Shown: positions 43,197 through 51,247, counted from the stretch's first letter. The stretch is 64,000 nt of DNA from Jeotgalibacillus malaysiensis (GCA_000818095.1 CP009416.1:507501-571500), one strand, 5' to 3'. Notes: generated by a model from the letters alone, not told the origin. Numbers and translations: made by a program.

Positions 43197-43581
43197 TTTC
43201 CCGACTCCTTTTTTTCTTAATATTTTGTGAACAATTTCATCCTATCAGAGGATTCCGAGTTTGTTTATCGGGAAAATTTTCTCGAAATCTTATACATTGA
43301 GAGGGTATTTTTGAAAGATTAAGTTACCTAAGTGCATAATTTTTATGTAAATAAAACCATTATTTTAAAAATTTAATGTCTGGATCAATCTTTATTTACA
43401 TAAAAGTACCTTTTGTGTTTGGGAAAATGTCGAAAGTTAGCCCTCAAAAGGTGAATAATCATTCATAAAAATATCGTGAATCGAAGGATTTGAGTTAAAA
43501 AGAAGTCTTGTTCAGCTTTTGGAAACGTTTTTCAAGGTCAATCGTATAATAGAATAAGAGGATTCAAGAGGAGGGATTCAT
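43197..43581. other. AT-rich divergent intergenic region
   Basis: 385 bp between the divergent subtilisin and DUF1648 genes. It holds an inverted repeat (separate entry) and a plausible -10 (TATAAT at about 43545) for the DUF1648 gene. I see no ORF or RNA gene. Confidence 0.5.
43341..43405. promoter_or_regulatory. 15-bp inverted repeat upstream of subtilisin gene
   Basis: TTTTATGTAAATAAA (43341-43355) and its exact complement TTTATTTACATAAAA (43391-43405), separated by 35 bp. It lies about 145-210 bp from the protease start. It could be a paired operator or a looping site; the regulator is unknown. Confidence 0.6.
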
Positions 43582-44097
43582 TTGTTCCATTCAGACAGAC
43601 CGCTCATTAAAGTTGATCAGCCGATTTGGGCAAAAGCGTTCAGTATGATCTCGCTGATTTTATTAATCATCGCTTCAATTTATCTGGCAATGTCCTGGGG
43701 GGATCTTTCAGATGTGATACCGATTCATTTTAATGCAGCTGGAGAGGCGGATGGATTTGGCGGCAAATGGAGTGCAGTCATGCTTCCAGTGATCGGCTTT
43801 TTCATGTGGGGTGGTCTGACTGCGCTTGAAAGAGTACCCCATACCTATAATTATTTGGGAAAGATTACAGAAGAAAACGCTGAGAAGCAATATAAGAACG
43901 GTATGCAGATGATGAATGTTATTAAGAATCTCTGCGTGATATTATTTGCTTATATTACATATGAGCTGACATTGATCGGCACGGGGGGAGATGCAAACCT
44001 GACAGCAGGTGTTATGCCTATATTCATGACGCTGCTTTTTGGTTCCATGGGGTGGTTTATTTACAGGTCGATTAAGTTATCCAGCTTCAGGCGCTAG
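43582..44097 (+). CDS. DUF1648 membrane protein with repeat-derived C-terminus
   Basis: A 171-residue membrane protein with four helices. The DUF1648 signature is DVIPIHFNAAGEADGFGGKW between helices 1 and 2. It resembles B. subtilis SdpI-type and YhdP-like small DUF1648 proteins, some of which give immunity to toxins. TTG at 43582 has GGAGGG upstream. The last residues (LSSFRR) and the stop are encoded by the start of the first R2 copy, so the original C-terminus was cut by the repeat. A tiny membrane protein gene follows the repeats. Confidence 0.75.
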   Translation: MFHSDRPLIKVDQPIWAKAFSMISLILLIIASIYLAMSWGDLSDVIPIHFNAAGEADGFGGKWSAVMLPVIGFFMWGGLTALERVPHTYNYLGKITEENAEKQYKNGMQMMNVIKNLCVILFAYITYELTLIGTGGDANLTAGVMPIFMTLLFGSMGWFIYRSIKLSSFRR

Positions 44098-44445
44098 CTG
44101 CTCGAGTCATAAGTCACTGAACGATAAAGGGAAAGTTCGCCCTTTTTCGTTCCGCGCCTTATGCTTGTCGCAGCTGAGCGAGCGCCTTACGCTTTTACTT
44201 TATCCAGCTTCAGGCGCTAGCTGCTCGAGTCATAAGTCACTGAACGATAAAGGGAAAGTTCGCCCTTTTTCGTTCCGCGCCTTATACTTGTCGCAGCTGA
44301 GCGAGCGCCTTACGCTTTTACTTTATCCAGCTTCAGGCGCTAGCTGCTCGAGTCATAAGTCACTGAACGATAAAGGGAAAGTTCGCCCTTTTTCGTTCCG
44401 CGCCTTATGCTTGTCGCAGCTGAGCGAGCGCCTTACGCTTTTACG
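44077..44445. repeat. Dispersed repeat R2, three tandem copies (123-bp period)
   Basis: Three almost identical copies begin at 44077, 44200 and 44323. Each runs TTATCCAGCTTCAGGCGCTA to GAGCGCCTTACGCTTTTAC. The only evident difference is CTTATGC versus CTTATAC in the second copy, which points to recent tandem amplification. The forward reading frame through them is open by coincidence of 123 being divisible by 3. Confidence 0.92.
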
Positions 44446-44459
44446 TGAGGAGTGATCAT

Positions 44460-44573
44460 TTGTTATTAGGCTTTTTTGGTGGAAGTTATGTACCTGACTG
44501 GTTTTATATCGTGGCGGGTATTTTGATGATTCTCTTTATGATTTTAGTCTATTGGTGGACGGATACAGATTAG
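44460..44573 (+). CDS. Very small membrane protein (37 aa)
   Basis: A TTG start at 44460 with GTGAGGAGTG upstream. The protein has a short N-terminus with FFGGSYVPDW, then one membrane helix (FYIVAGILMILFMILVYWW) and an acidic tail TDTD. It ends just before a strong terminator. It is shorter than normal annotation cut-offs. The function is unknown; it may share a transcript with the DUF1648 gene across the R2 triplet. Confidence 0.6.
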   Translation: MLLGFFGGSYVPDWFYIVAGILMILFMILVYWWTDTD

Positions 44574-44575
44574 AA

Positions 44576-44612
44576 AAACCGCTCCTGGGAGATTTTCCCG
44601 GAGCGGTTTTTT
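44576..44612. terminator. Bidirectional intrinsic terminator
   Basis: ACCGCTCC..GGAGCGGT stem with GGGA/TCCC extension, T-run on the plus side and A-run on the other. It lies between the small membrane gene and convergent ppiB. Confidence 0.9.
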
Positions 44613-44618
44613 GGTTCA

Positions 44619-45056
44619 TTAGCCGTTTACACGGATTTCGTTAATGCCTGCGCCTTGTTCCATGCCTTGTGCATGTTCAAGACCTTCAGTCACTTTACCG
44701 AACACAGTGTGCACGCCATCTAAGTGAGGCTGTGATTCGTGAACGATGAAGAACTGGCTGCCACCAGTGTCTTTACCGGCATGTGCCATTGATAAAGAAC
44801 CCGGCTGATGACGGTGCGGGTTGCCTTCAGTTTCACATTTGATTGTATAACCAGGGCCGCCAGTACCGTTTTTATTCGGGCATCCGCCCTGGCTTACGAA
44901 ACCAGGGATTACGCGGTGGAAGTTAAGACCGTCGTAAAAGCCGTCGTTTGCAAGCTTTTCAAAGTTCTCAACAGTGCCCGGTGCTTCTTCCGGATAGAGT
45001 TCAAAAGAAATTTTATGTCCATTTGTTAAATCAATATAACCTGTCTTTGCCATCAT
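44619..45056 (-). CDS. ppiB: Peptidyl-prolyl cis-trans isomerase (cyclophilin) PpiB
   Basis: A 145-residue cytoplasmic cyclophilin. Active-site residues are in [13 protein letters not shown] (Arg), GSLSMAH, GSQFFI and [10 protein letters not shown]. The size equals Bacillus PpiB. The start is ATG at 45056 (or 45053) with AAAGGAG upstream. It catalyses proline isomerisation during folding. It is monocistronic. Confidence 0.94.
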   Translation of the reverse strand: MMAKTGYIDLTNGHKISFELYPEEAPGTVENFEKLANDGFYDGLNFHRVIPGFVSQGGCPNKNGTGGPGYTIKCETEGNPHRHQPGSLSMAHAGKDTGGSQFFIVHESQPHLDGVHTVFGKVTEGLEHAQGMEQGAGINEIRVNG

Positions 45057-45192
45057 TATGCACTCCTTTAATGTTTAGTCCAAAACCTATTTTATCACGC
45101 TGTGCATGTAAAAGAAAATTTCACACCTGATCGTTTTTATTAATGGAATGAGGGAATTAGAAAAGAACGCATAGATTAAAGGAGGCTGTAAG

Positions 45193-46116
45193 ATGATCGT
45201 CGCATCTGCATTAAATCAATTTTTTACGACACTGGCCTATAACCAATTATTAATAGATCTATCACGTAAAGTCGGAATGGACCTGGGCGGCTCACATTTT
45301 GTCGGCGGTGAAAAAACGGCTGATATGATAAAACAGGTAAAAAAGCTGAACAGTAACGGTATTGGTGCCACAATTGACTGTCTTGGTGAATTTGTAAAAA
45401 CAGAAGAAGATACAAAAAAGTACGTGGATAACTGTTTCAGAGCAATTTACTCAATCAGGGATGAACAATTGAATGCGCAGATCTCTCTGAAGCTTTTCAG
45501 CGTTGGACTGGAAGTGAGCAGAGATACTGCTATTCAGAATATGAATGAAATTTTAACTGAAGCGAAAAAATATGATGTATCCGTTACGATTAATATGGAG
45601 GAATACAAAAATTGTGAGGATATTATTTCTGTTTTTGAAACGTTGAGAGAAAAGCATGAAAACGTCGGGATTGCGCTTCAGGCAAACCTGTTCAGAACAG
45701 AAACAGATGTAGAAAGACTCGACCGCTTCTCACCTGCGATCCGCTTTGTTAAAGGCGCTTATATTGAATCGCGCGATGTGGATATTAATAATAAAACACG
45801 TGTGGATGAGAACTATAAGAAGCTTGTAAAAAAGCATTTGCTGAAAGGGAACTATACGCAGGTCGCCACACATGATAATGATATGATCGATTTTGTGAGG
45901 GACCTCGTGAAGGAACACCAGATTCCTAAAGAACAATTTGAATTCCAGATGCTGCAGGGGATGAGGGAAGAAAAGCAGAAGGCGCTTGCTGAAGAAGGCT
46001 GGAACATGGTTGTTTATGTGCCATTCGGAAAAGACTGGTACACCTACTTCATGAAACGTCTGGCTGAACGACCGGCGAATATTGGCTTTACAGTCATGTC
46101 CATGGCAAGAAGGTAG
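45193..46116 (+). CDS. putB: Proline dehydrogenase (PutB/FadM type)
   Basis: A 307-residue monofunctional proline dehydrogenase (FAD-dependent TIM barrel) oxidising proline to pyrroline-5-carboxylate. The conserved blocks are GIGATIDCLGEF, ISLKLFSVGLEV, VTINMEEY, RFVKGAYIE, VATHDNDMI, EFQMLQGMREE and the C-terminal Arg pair region YFMKRLAERP. Partner P5C dehydrogenase is absent from the window. The start is ATG at 45193 with AAAGGAGG. No terminator is obvious. Confidence 0.92.
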   Translation: MIVASALNQFFTTLAYNQLLIDLSRKVGMDLGGSHFVGGEKTADMIKQVKKLNSNGIGATIDCLGEFVKTEEDTKKYVDNCFRAIYSIRDEQLNAQISLKLFSVGLEVSRDTAIQNMNEILTEAKKYDVSVTINMEEYKNCEDIISVFETLREKHENVGIALQANLFRTETDVERLDRFSPAIRFVKGAYIESRDVDINNKTRVDENYKKLVKKHLLKGNYTQVATHDNDMIDFVRDLVKEHQIPKEQFEFQMLQGMREEKQKALAEEGWNMVVYVPFGKDWYTYFMKRLAERPANIGFTVMSMARR

Positions 46117-46169
46117 TTTAATTTTAGTGGGAATGGGACAACCTATTTGATGAAGAATAGGAGGTCCTG

Positions 46170-46720
46170 ATGATGAAAATGTATACAGCCGGTCTCGCCG
46201 TCAGTCTTTTTGCAGCAGGTCTTGCAGGGTGTCAGATGCTTCAGAATCATACAGTCCCGGCATCTGCCGTACCTGCAATTGAATCTGATATGGTCAATCG
46301 CGATGGGGAAAGAATAGGATCAGCAATGTTCAAACAGGAAGAAGAAGGGGTATTGATACAGCTCACAGCTAAAGGGCTTGAGCCTGGTGAAAAAGCGGTT
46401 CATATTCATGAAACAGGCAAGTGTACACCACCAGACTTTGAATCTGCAGGCGGCCACTTTAATCCGGCTGGAAGCAGCATGGGTTTGAAAATCCAAAAGG
46501 TTATCACGCCGGAGATCTGCCGAATCTAAAGGTAGGTGAGGACGGAACAATTGAACTGGAACTAATGGTGAAAGATCTGACACTTGAAGAAGGTGCCCCA
46601 TTTTCACTGCTTGATGAAGACGGCAGTGCAATTGTGATTCATGAGGGACCGGATGATTATCAGACGGATCCTGCCGGGAATTCAGGTGCAAGGATCGCGT
46701 GTGGTGAGTTGAACGGATAA
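46170..46720 (+). pseudogene. sodC: Cu/Zn superoxide dismutase-like lipoprotein gene with a frameshift
   Basis: A SodC-family gene (B. subtilis YojM-like) interrupted by a -1 frameshift at about 46481-46487. The first frame has a signal peptide with lipobox LAGC, then HIHETGKC and GGHFNPAGSSM (copper/zinc ligands). It continues only 15 residues more before a stop at 46527-46529. The -1 frame continues perfectly as ENPKGYHAGDLPNLKVGEDG, then DGSAIVIHEG and ARIACGELNG, ending at 46720. The junction is G-GGT-TTG, which is a canonical slippery heptamer. It may therefore be a true mutation, a sequencing error or programmed frameshifting. AGGAGG precedes the ATG. Confidence 0.85.
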
Positions 46721-46730
46721 TAGGACAGGG

Positions 46731-46757
46731 GACAGCACATTGTGTTGTCTTCTTTTT
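46731..46757 (+). terminator. Intrinsic terminator of sodC
   Basis: GACAGCA / TGTTGTC stem (one wobble) followed by TCTTTTTT. Confidence 0.7.
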
Positions 46758-46780
46758 TATTTGTGTGATGTGGCAAATTC

Positions 46781-46920
46781 AGATGGCCGAATCCGCGAAA
46801 AGGTGATGGAATTGATCAGGTTGGTGATAGAAAAATCTGTAAAGGTGACGCAAAAAATCATGACTCTAGTAAAGGTGATAGATTAAATGTAAAAGGCCAT
46901 TGAATAATTGCCGGAGATGA
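46781..46920. repeat. Phased array, family iii: AAGGTGAT-type boxes every 21 bp (3+3)
   Basis: GGTGA boxes start at 46802, 46823 and 46844. After one 30-bp step they restart at 46874, with degenerate units at 46895 (GGCCA) and 46916 (GATGA), each 21 bp on. A weak unit (AGATGG) lies at 46781. This is the same period and the same 30-bp central step as family ii, but another motif. It lies after the sodC terminator and before the scrR regulator. The rest of the gap (46921-47040) is C-rich with no recognisable feature. Confidence 0.72.
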
Positions 46921-47061
46921 CGTAATCAGCCACACCCCCACACACTTCCCGGACCACCCAACCCGCGCCATCTCCAAAATCAACCTGCCACTGCACCCCA
47001 CTTACCTAAACCACAAATTTCCGTTATGCTTAATGCAAAGAAACGATACGGAGAGAATGCT

Positions 47062-48048
47062 ATGAAAATCACGATTAATGAAATTGCAAAAGAAGCAGGC
47101 GTTGCAAAAAGCACCGTTTCCCGCTATTTGAATGGCGGCCGGATCAGCCAGAAAACAAGCGACAAAATCAGGCGGATTATTGAGGAGCATAACTATGAGC
47201 CGAACTCGTTTGCCAGAAGCCTGAAGTCTAAGAAAACCGGATTCGTTGGCGTGGTCGCACCTGCACTGGATTCATTTGTAACATCCAAGATCCTGATCAG
47301 AATGGATGAAGAGCTGAGAGAGCGGGGATACACAACGCTGATCAGCAATACGAGTCACAGCATTGAAAGGGAAATTGAAAGCCTGCAGAACCTTCAGCGT
47401 CAAAAGGTGGATGGGATGATTCTTTTTGCGACTGAGCTGACTCCATCACACTTCGAGCTGATTGAAACATTGACCGTTCCCCTCCTGATCATTGGTCAGG
47501 AAACAGACCGGACGCACTGCATTGTTTTTGACGATTATCAGGCCGGCTATCAAATGGGTGAATATATATCTTCAAAAGGACATGAAAAGATCTCCTATAT
47601 TGGTGTAGATGAAATGGATATAGCCGTTGGAAAGCGCAGAAAGCAGGGAATAGAAGACGGCTGCAGGGCAAATGGAGCTGATCCGGTCCAATTTTTCAAA
47701 AGCGGCTTTGATTTTGACAGCGCAATGCAGGCGACGAAAAAGTGTCTTGAACATTCAGTCCCAAGTGCGATTATTTGTGCGACTGATACGATTGCTTTAG
47801 GCGCAATGAGAGTCGTGAGAGAAAAGGGATACAATATTCCAGCTGATATTTCAATCAGCGGATTCGGCGGCTATACCGTATCTGAAATGATTCATCCTTC
47901 ACTTGTCACAGTGGCATTTGACTACCTGGAAACCGGACGGATGGCAGCCGGGACGATTGCAAGGCTGATGCAGGGAGAAGAAGTGGACCAGCTTCAGAGA
48001 CCGCATTTTACAATCCGTAAAGGCGAAAGTGTAAAAGGAAAAAAATAG
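47062..48048 (+). CDS. scrR: LacI-family repressor of the sucrose operon
   Basis: A 328-residue LacI-family repressor. The N-terminal HTH is TINEIAKEAGVAKSTVSRYLN, followed by the hinge helix NSFARSLKSKKTG. The sugar-binding domain (60-328) has the usual FDDYQAGYQMGEYI and CATDTIALGAM blocks. I chose ATG at 47062 with GGAGAG upstream; the ORF start at 47026 adds no family sequence. It lies immediately upstream of two palindromic operators and the scrA-scrB genes, so it is the likely sucrose (or sucrose-6-P) responsive repressor. Confidence 0.88.
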   Translation: MKITINEIAKEAGVAKSTVSRYLNGGRISQKTSDKIRRIIEEHNYEPNSFARSLKSKKTGFVGVVAPALDSFVTSKILIRMDEELRERGYTTLISNTSHSIEREIESLQNLQRQKVDGMILFATELTPSHFELIETLTVPLLIIGQETDRTHCIVFDDYQAGYQMGEYISSKGHEKISYIGVDEMDIAVGKRRKQGIEDGCRANGADPVQFFKSGFDFDSAMQATKKCLEHSVPSAIICATDTIALGAMRVVREKGYNIPADISISGFGGYTVSEMIHPSLVTVAFDYLETGRMAAGTIARLMQGEEVDQLQRPHFTIRKGESVKGKK

Positions 48049-48099
48049 CGCTTACAAAAACCCTTGCATTTTTAAAAGTTCTGTTTTAAACTCAATTTG

Positions 48100-48113
48100 T
48101 AGAACCGGTTCCA
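48100..48113 (+). promoter_or_regulatory. LacI-type operator O1 of scrA promoter
   Basis: TAGAACCGGTTCCA contains the palindrome GAACCGGTTC. It lies 45 bp upstream of O2. Confidence 0.82.
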
Positions 48114-48144
48114 CAAATTCCGGTTCTTCCTATTACACTAAAAA

Positions 48145-48158
48145 TGGAACCGGTTCCA
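48145..48158 (+). promoter_or_regulatory. LacI-type operator O2 of scrA promoter
   Basis: TGGAACCGGTTCCA is a perfect 14-bp palindrome with the central CG typical of LacI-family sites. It lies about 45 bp before the scrA start. Confidence 0.85.
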
Positions 48159-48201
48159 CTTTATTTATATCATGACCGGCTCTGTCGAAAGGAGAAACTT
48201 C

Positions 48202-49635
48202 ATGAGTGGAAAGCTTCAGAAATACGAACCAACCGTTAAAGAAGTCATCCGTCTTATAGGCGGAAAAGAAAATATTCAGGGAGCGGCACATTGTGCTACG
48301 CGCCTGAGAATTGTTACTGACGACCAGGATAAAATCTCGGTTAAAGATATAGAACAGCTTGAATTTGTTAAAGGGGCATTTATTGCCGGTGACCAGCTGC
48401 AGATTATTTTCGGGGCTGGTACCGTGAATGATGTCTACAAAGTATTCCAGCAGCAGGCCGGAATGGATGATATGTCACTGAGTGATGTAAAAGGCGCATC
48501 GGCTAAAAAGCAAAATGCATTTCAGCGCGGAATTAAAGCTTTATCAGATGTTTTTGTGCAAATTATCCCCGGGCTCTTAGCAGCGGCACTATTAATGGGA
48601 ATTACAGGTCTGCTCAGTCAGCCGGGTGTATTTGGAGAACGTGCAGTAGTAGAGATGTTCCCTGCTATTACCGGGATCAACCGCTTTATTCAGATTATGT
48701 CGACAGGTATTTTCACCATTCTTCCGTTGCTGGTTGTCTGGTCAGCTACTAAGAGATTTGGTGGTAATCCGGTTTTAGGCCTTGTGATCGGAGCAATCAT
48801 GCTTCATCCGGACCTTGGCAATGCATACGCAGTAGCAAGTGGTGAAGTGGATGCTGAACTGATCAATATTTTAGGGTTAAATGTAGAGCTTGTCGGATTC
48901 CAGGGTGGTATTATTGTAGCCCTGCTGATGGGACTTGTTGTGGCAAAGCTGGATAACTTCTTTACACGCGTCGTTCCTGACATGATCAAGCTATTCCTTG
49001 CACCGTTTTTAACGGTTACACTATCAGGATTACTATTATTTATTATCGTTGGACCAATCGGACGTTTTCTTGCAGAAGGATTAACATCAAGTCTGCTTTG
49101 GGCAACTGAAAACCTTGGCGTAGTTGGGTTCGTTCTGTTTGCAGGCGTCCAGCAGGTTATTGTGATTACAGGGCTGCATCACGTCATTGGTGCTGTAGAA
49201 GCACAGCTGATTGCAGATACCGGCTTAAACTTTATTATGCCGCTGATGTCAGTTGCATTAATGGGACAGGGTGGTGCCGTATTAGGTTACCTTTACCTGC
49301 GCTGGCACGATAAGAAAGCACGCCAGATTGGTATTTCTTCATTTGGATCAATTTTATTTGGTATTTCAGAGCCCGCGCTGTTCGGGATCAACGTACGTTA
49401 TAAATTCCCGCTGATTGCAGGATGTATTGCAAGTGCGATTGCAGGTGCTTATGTATTCCTGCTGAATATTAATGCACTTGGGTTCGGGGCAACGGCTGTA
49501 CCGGGAATTGCGATCATTTCAACAACTGGCGGCGGTCACCTTCATTATGTAATTGCCAATGTAGCAGCACTTGCATTAGGTGCAGTATTTACAGCTGCTT
49601 ATGGAAAAGTGAAAAACCCGAGTTTTGATGTTTAA
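48202..49635 (+). CDS. scrA: Sucrose-specific PTS transporter EIIBC
   Basis: A 477-residue phosphotransferase permease. The EIIB domain (1-90) has phospho-Cys in GAAHCATRLR. The EIIC membrane domain follows with about ten helices, including TGLHHVIGAVEAQ and FGISEPALFGINVRY. No EIIA domain is attached, so a glucose-type EIIA from elsewhere must donate phosphate, as for B. subtilis SacP. It takes up sucrose as sucrose-6-phosphate. ATG at 48202 has AAAGGAG; the GTG at 48172 is too early. The hydrolase gene follows after 13 bases. Confidence 0.9.
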   Translation: MSGKLQKYEPTVKEVIRLIGGKENIQGAAHCATRLRIVTDDQDKISVKDIEQLEFVKGAFIAGDQLQIIFGAGTVNDVYKVFQQQAGMDDMSLSDVKGASAKKQNAFQRGIKALSDVFVQIIPGLLAAALLMGITGLLSQPGVFGERAVVEMFPAITGINRFIQIMSTGIFTILPLLVVWSATKRFGGNPVLGLVIGAIMLHPDLGNAYAVASGEVDAELINILGLNVELVGFQGGIIVALLMGLVVAKLDNFFTRVVPDMIKLFLAPFLTVTLSGLLLFIIVGPIGRFLAEGLTSSLLWATENLGVVGFVLFAGVQQVIVITGLHHVIGAVEAQLIADTGLNFIMPLMSVALMGQGGAVLGYLYLRWHDKKARQIGISSFGSILFGISEPALFGINVRYKFPLIAGCIASAIAGAYVFLLNINALGFGATAVPGIAIISTTGGGHLHYVIANVAALALGAVFTAAYGKVKNPSFDV

Positions 49636-49648
49636 GAGGAGGACCAGT

Positions 49649-51115
49649 ATGACCCGCTATTCTGAACCGAAATACAGAACAATTTTAGAAGCTGAAAAGG
49701 GCGAGCTTGAGGCTTTAAAAGCACAGTCAGCTAATGATGAATGGAAGCCGTCCTTTCATATTCATCCTCAGTACGGATTATTAAATGACCCGAATGGCCT
49801 GGCATGGTTTAAGGGGAAATATCATGTGTTTTACCAGTGGTATCCGTACGGCGCTTATCATGGTATGAAGCATTGGGCACATGTATCATCAGAGGATCTT
49901 GCTCATTTCGACAGGCACGATACAGCGATTACGCCTGTTGAGGACTATGAATCCCACGGTGCTTATTCCGGTGCTTCGCTGCAAGTGAGGGATGAGCTGT
50001 ATCTATACTACACAGGCAACGTAAAGTATGATGCCGAAGCAAGGGACGCTCACCAGTGCCTTGCGATTATGAATGAGAACGGTGAGATCAGGAAATATGA
50101 GCACAACCCGCTGATCAAAAGTGTGCCGGCAGGATATACAGGGCATGTAAGAGATCCGAAAGTATTCGAAAAAGATGGACAGTATTATATGCTGCTTGGT
50201 GCACAAAGAGAGAATCAGACAGGAGCAATCATCGTCTATCAATCTCCGGATGCATTGAATTGGTCCTTCCTTGGCGAGCTGTCAGTTGAAATTGATCTTG
50301 AAGGCTATATGTGGGAATGTCCTGATTACTTTGAGGTTGATGGAAAAGACTTTCTGATCTTTTCACCTCAGGGAATCGAGCCTGATGGAGAAAATTATCA
50401 TAACGTGTTCAATACGATCTATGTAGCAGGTACGCTCAATCTTAACGAGTTATCTTTTACAGTGGACGAATATCATGAACTTGATAAAGGCTTTGACTTT
50501 TATGCGCCGCAAAGCTTCGATGCTGATGGGAAACGATTACTTTACGGCTGGGCTGGTGTTGGTGAAGTTAAGTTCCCGACCGACCAGAATAACTGGGCGC
50601 ACTGTCTGACGCTGCCTCGAGAATTAGTACGAAAAGGCAATCGTCTGCTGCAACGCCCGGCAGAGTCGCTTGAGCTTTTAAAGGGGGCACCTGTTACTGA
50701 AGGGGAGCTTTCTCCCGGATCGGCTAATATTAAACTGGGCAGCGTAAAGGCATGGAGAGCAACGTTTGCAGCAGAGCAGGCAGCTGACTTGAAGCTGGAA
50801 CTGTTCAGCTCTGAGAATGAAAGGTTTACGATCATTTATGACCACAAGGCTAAAAAGGTAGTCACTGACCGTTCCGATATGGCACATGTAACAGAAGCTC
50901 AATATGGTACCAAAAGAGAAGTGACGCTTACTGAAGAACTCTCTCACATGGATATCATTGTTGACCATAGTATTGCAGAGGTCTTTATTAACGGTGGGGC
51001 AGCTGTCTTTACGTGCAGAGTGTTCCCGTTATCAGAAGACAAGCAAATGAACGTTTCCACAGACGCTGAATTGAATTATGAAGTTCATCAAATGAAACGT
51101 GGGATTGACGGATAG
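49649..51115 (+). CDS. scrB: Sucrose-6-phosphate hydrolase (GH32)
   Basis: A 488-residue beta-fructosidase. The catalytic nucleophile Asp is in HPQYGLLNDPNGLAWF, the stabilising Asp in HVRDPKVF, and the acid/base Glu in MWECPDYF. The C-terminal beta-sandwich ends DHSIAEVFINGGAAVFTCRVFP. It cleaves sucrose-6-P to glucose-6-P and fructose in the cytoplasm. I chose ATG at 49649 with GAGGAGGA; a start at 49625 lies inside scrA. It forms an operon with scrA and ends at a strong terminator. Confidence 0.92.
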   Translation: MTRYSEPKYRTILEAEKGELEALKAQSANDEWKPSFHIHPQYGLLNDPNGLAWFKGKYHVFYQWYPYGAYHGMKHWAHVSSEDLAHFDRHDTAITPVEDYESHGAYSGASLQVRDELYLYYTGNVKYDAEARDAHQCLAIMNENGEIRKYEHNPLIKSVPAGYTGHVRDPKVFEKDGQYYMLLGAQRENQTGAIIVYQSPDALNWSFLGELSVEIDLEGYMWECPDYFEVDGKDFLIFSPQGIEPDGENYHNVFNTIYVAGTLNLNELSFTVDEYHELDKGFDFYAPQSFDADGKRLLYGWAGVGEVKFPTDQNNWAHCLTLPRELVRKGNRLLQRPAESLELLKGAPVTEGELSPGSANIKLGSVKAWRATFAAEQAADLKLELFSSENERFTIIYDHKAKKVVTDRSDMAHVTEAQYGTKREVTLTEELSHMDIIVDHSIAEVFINGGAAVFTCRVFPLSEDKQMNVSTDAELNYEVHQMKRGIDG

Positions 51116-51128
51116 TTTTCTATCATGA

Positions 51129-51166
51129 CAGGCGGAAAATCGAAGAGATTTTCCGCCTGCTTTTTT
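51129..51166 (+). terminator. Intrinsic terminator of scrAB
   Basis: Perfect 13-bp stem CAGGCGGAAAATC / GATTTTCCGCCTG followed by TTTTTT. Confidence 0.93.
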
Positions 51167-51247
51167 GGAAATAACTGATCAGAAGGAACAGAGCAGGAAA
51201 TATATGTTACGCTGTCTATAGCATCATAAATGAAAGGAGAGATTACA

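Noticed and set aside
43268-43290. CodY box near the subtilisin promoter (AATTTTCTCGAAATC)
   Set aside because: It needs an extra base to fit the AATTTTCWGAAAATT consensus and two positions mismatch; too weak to list.
44039-44455. A 138-codon ORF of three identical 41-residue repeats
   Set aside because: This is the R2 triplet (123 bp each) read in an open frame by chance; no ribosome site and the same element is non-coding elsewhere.
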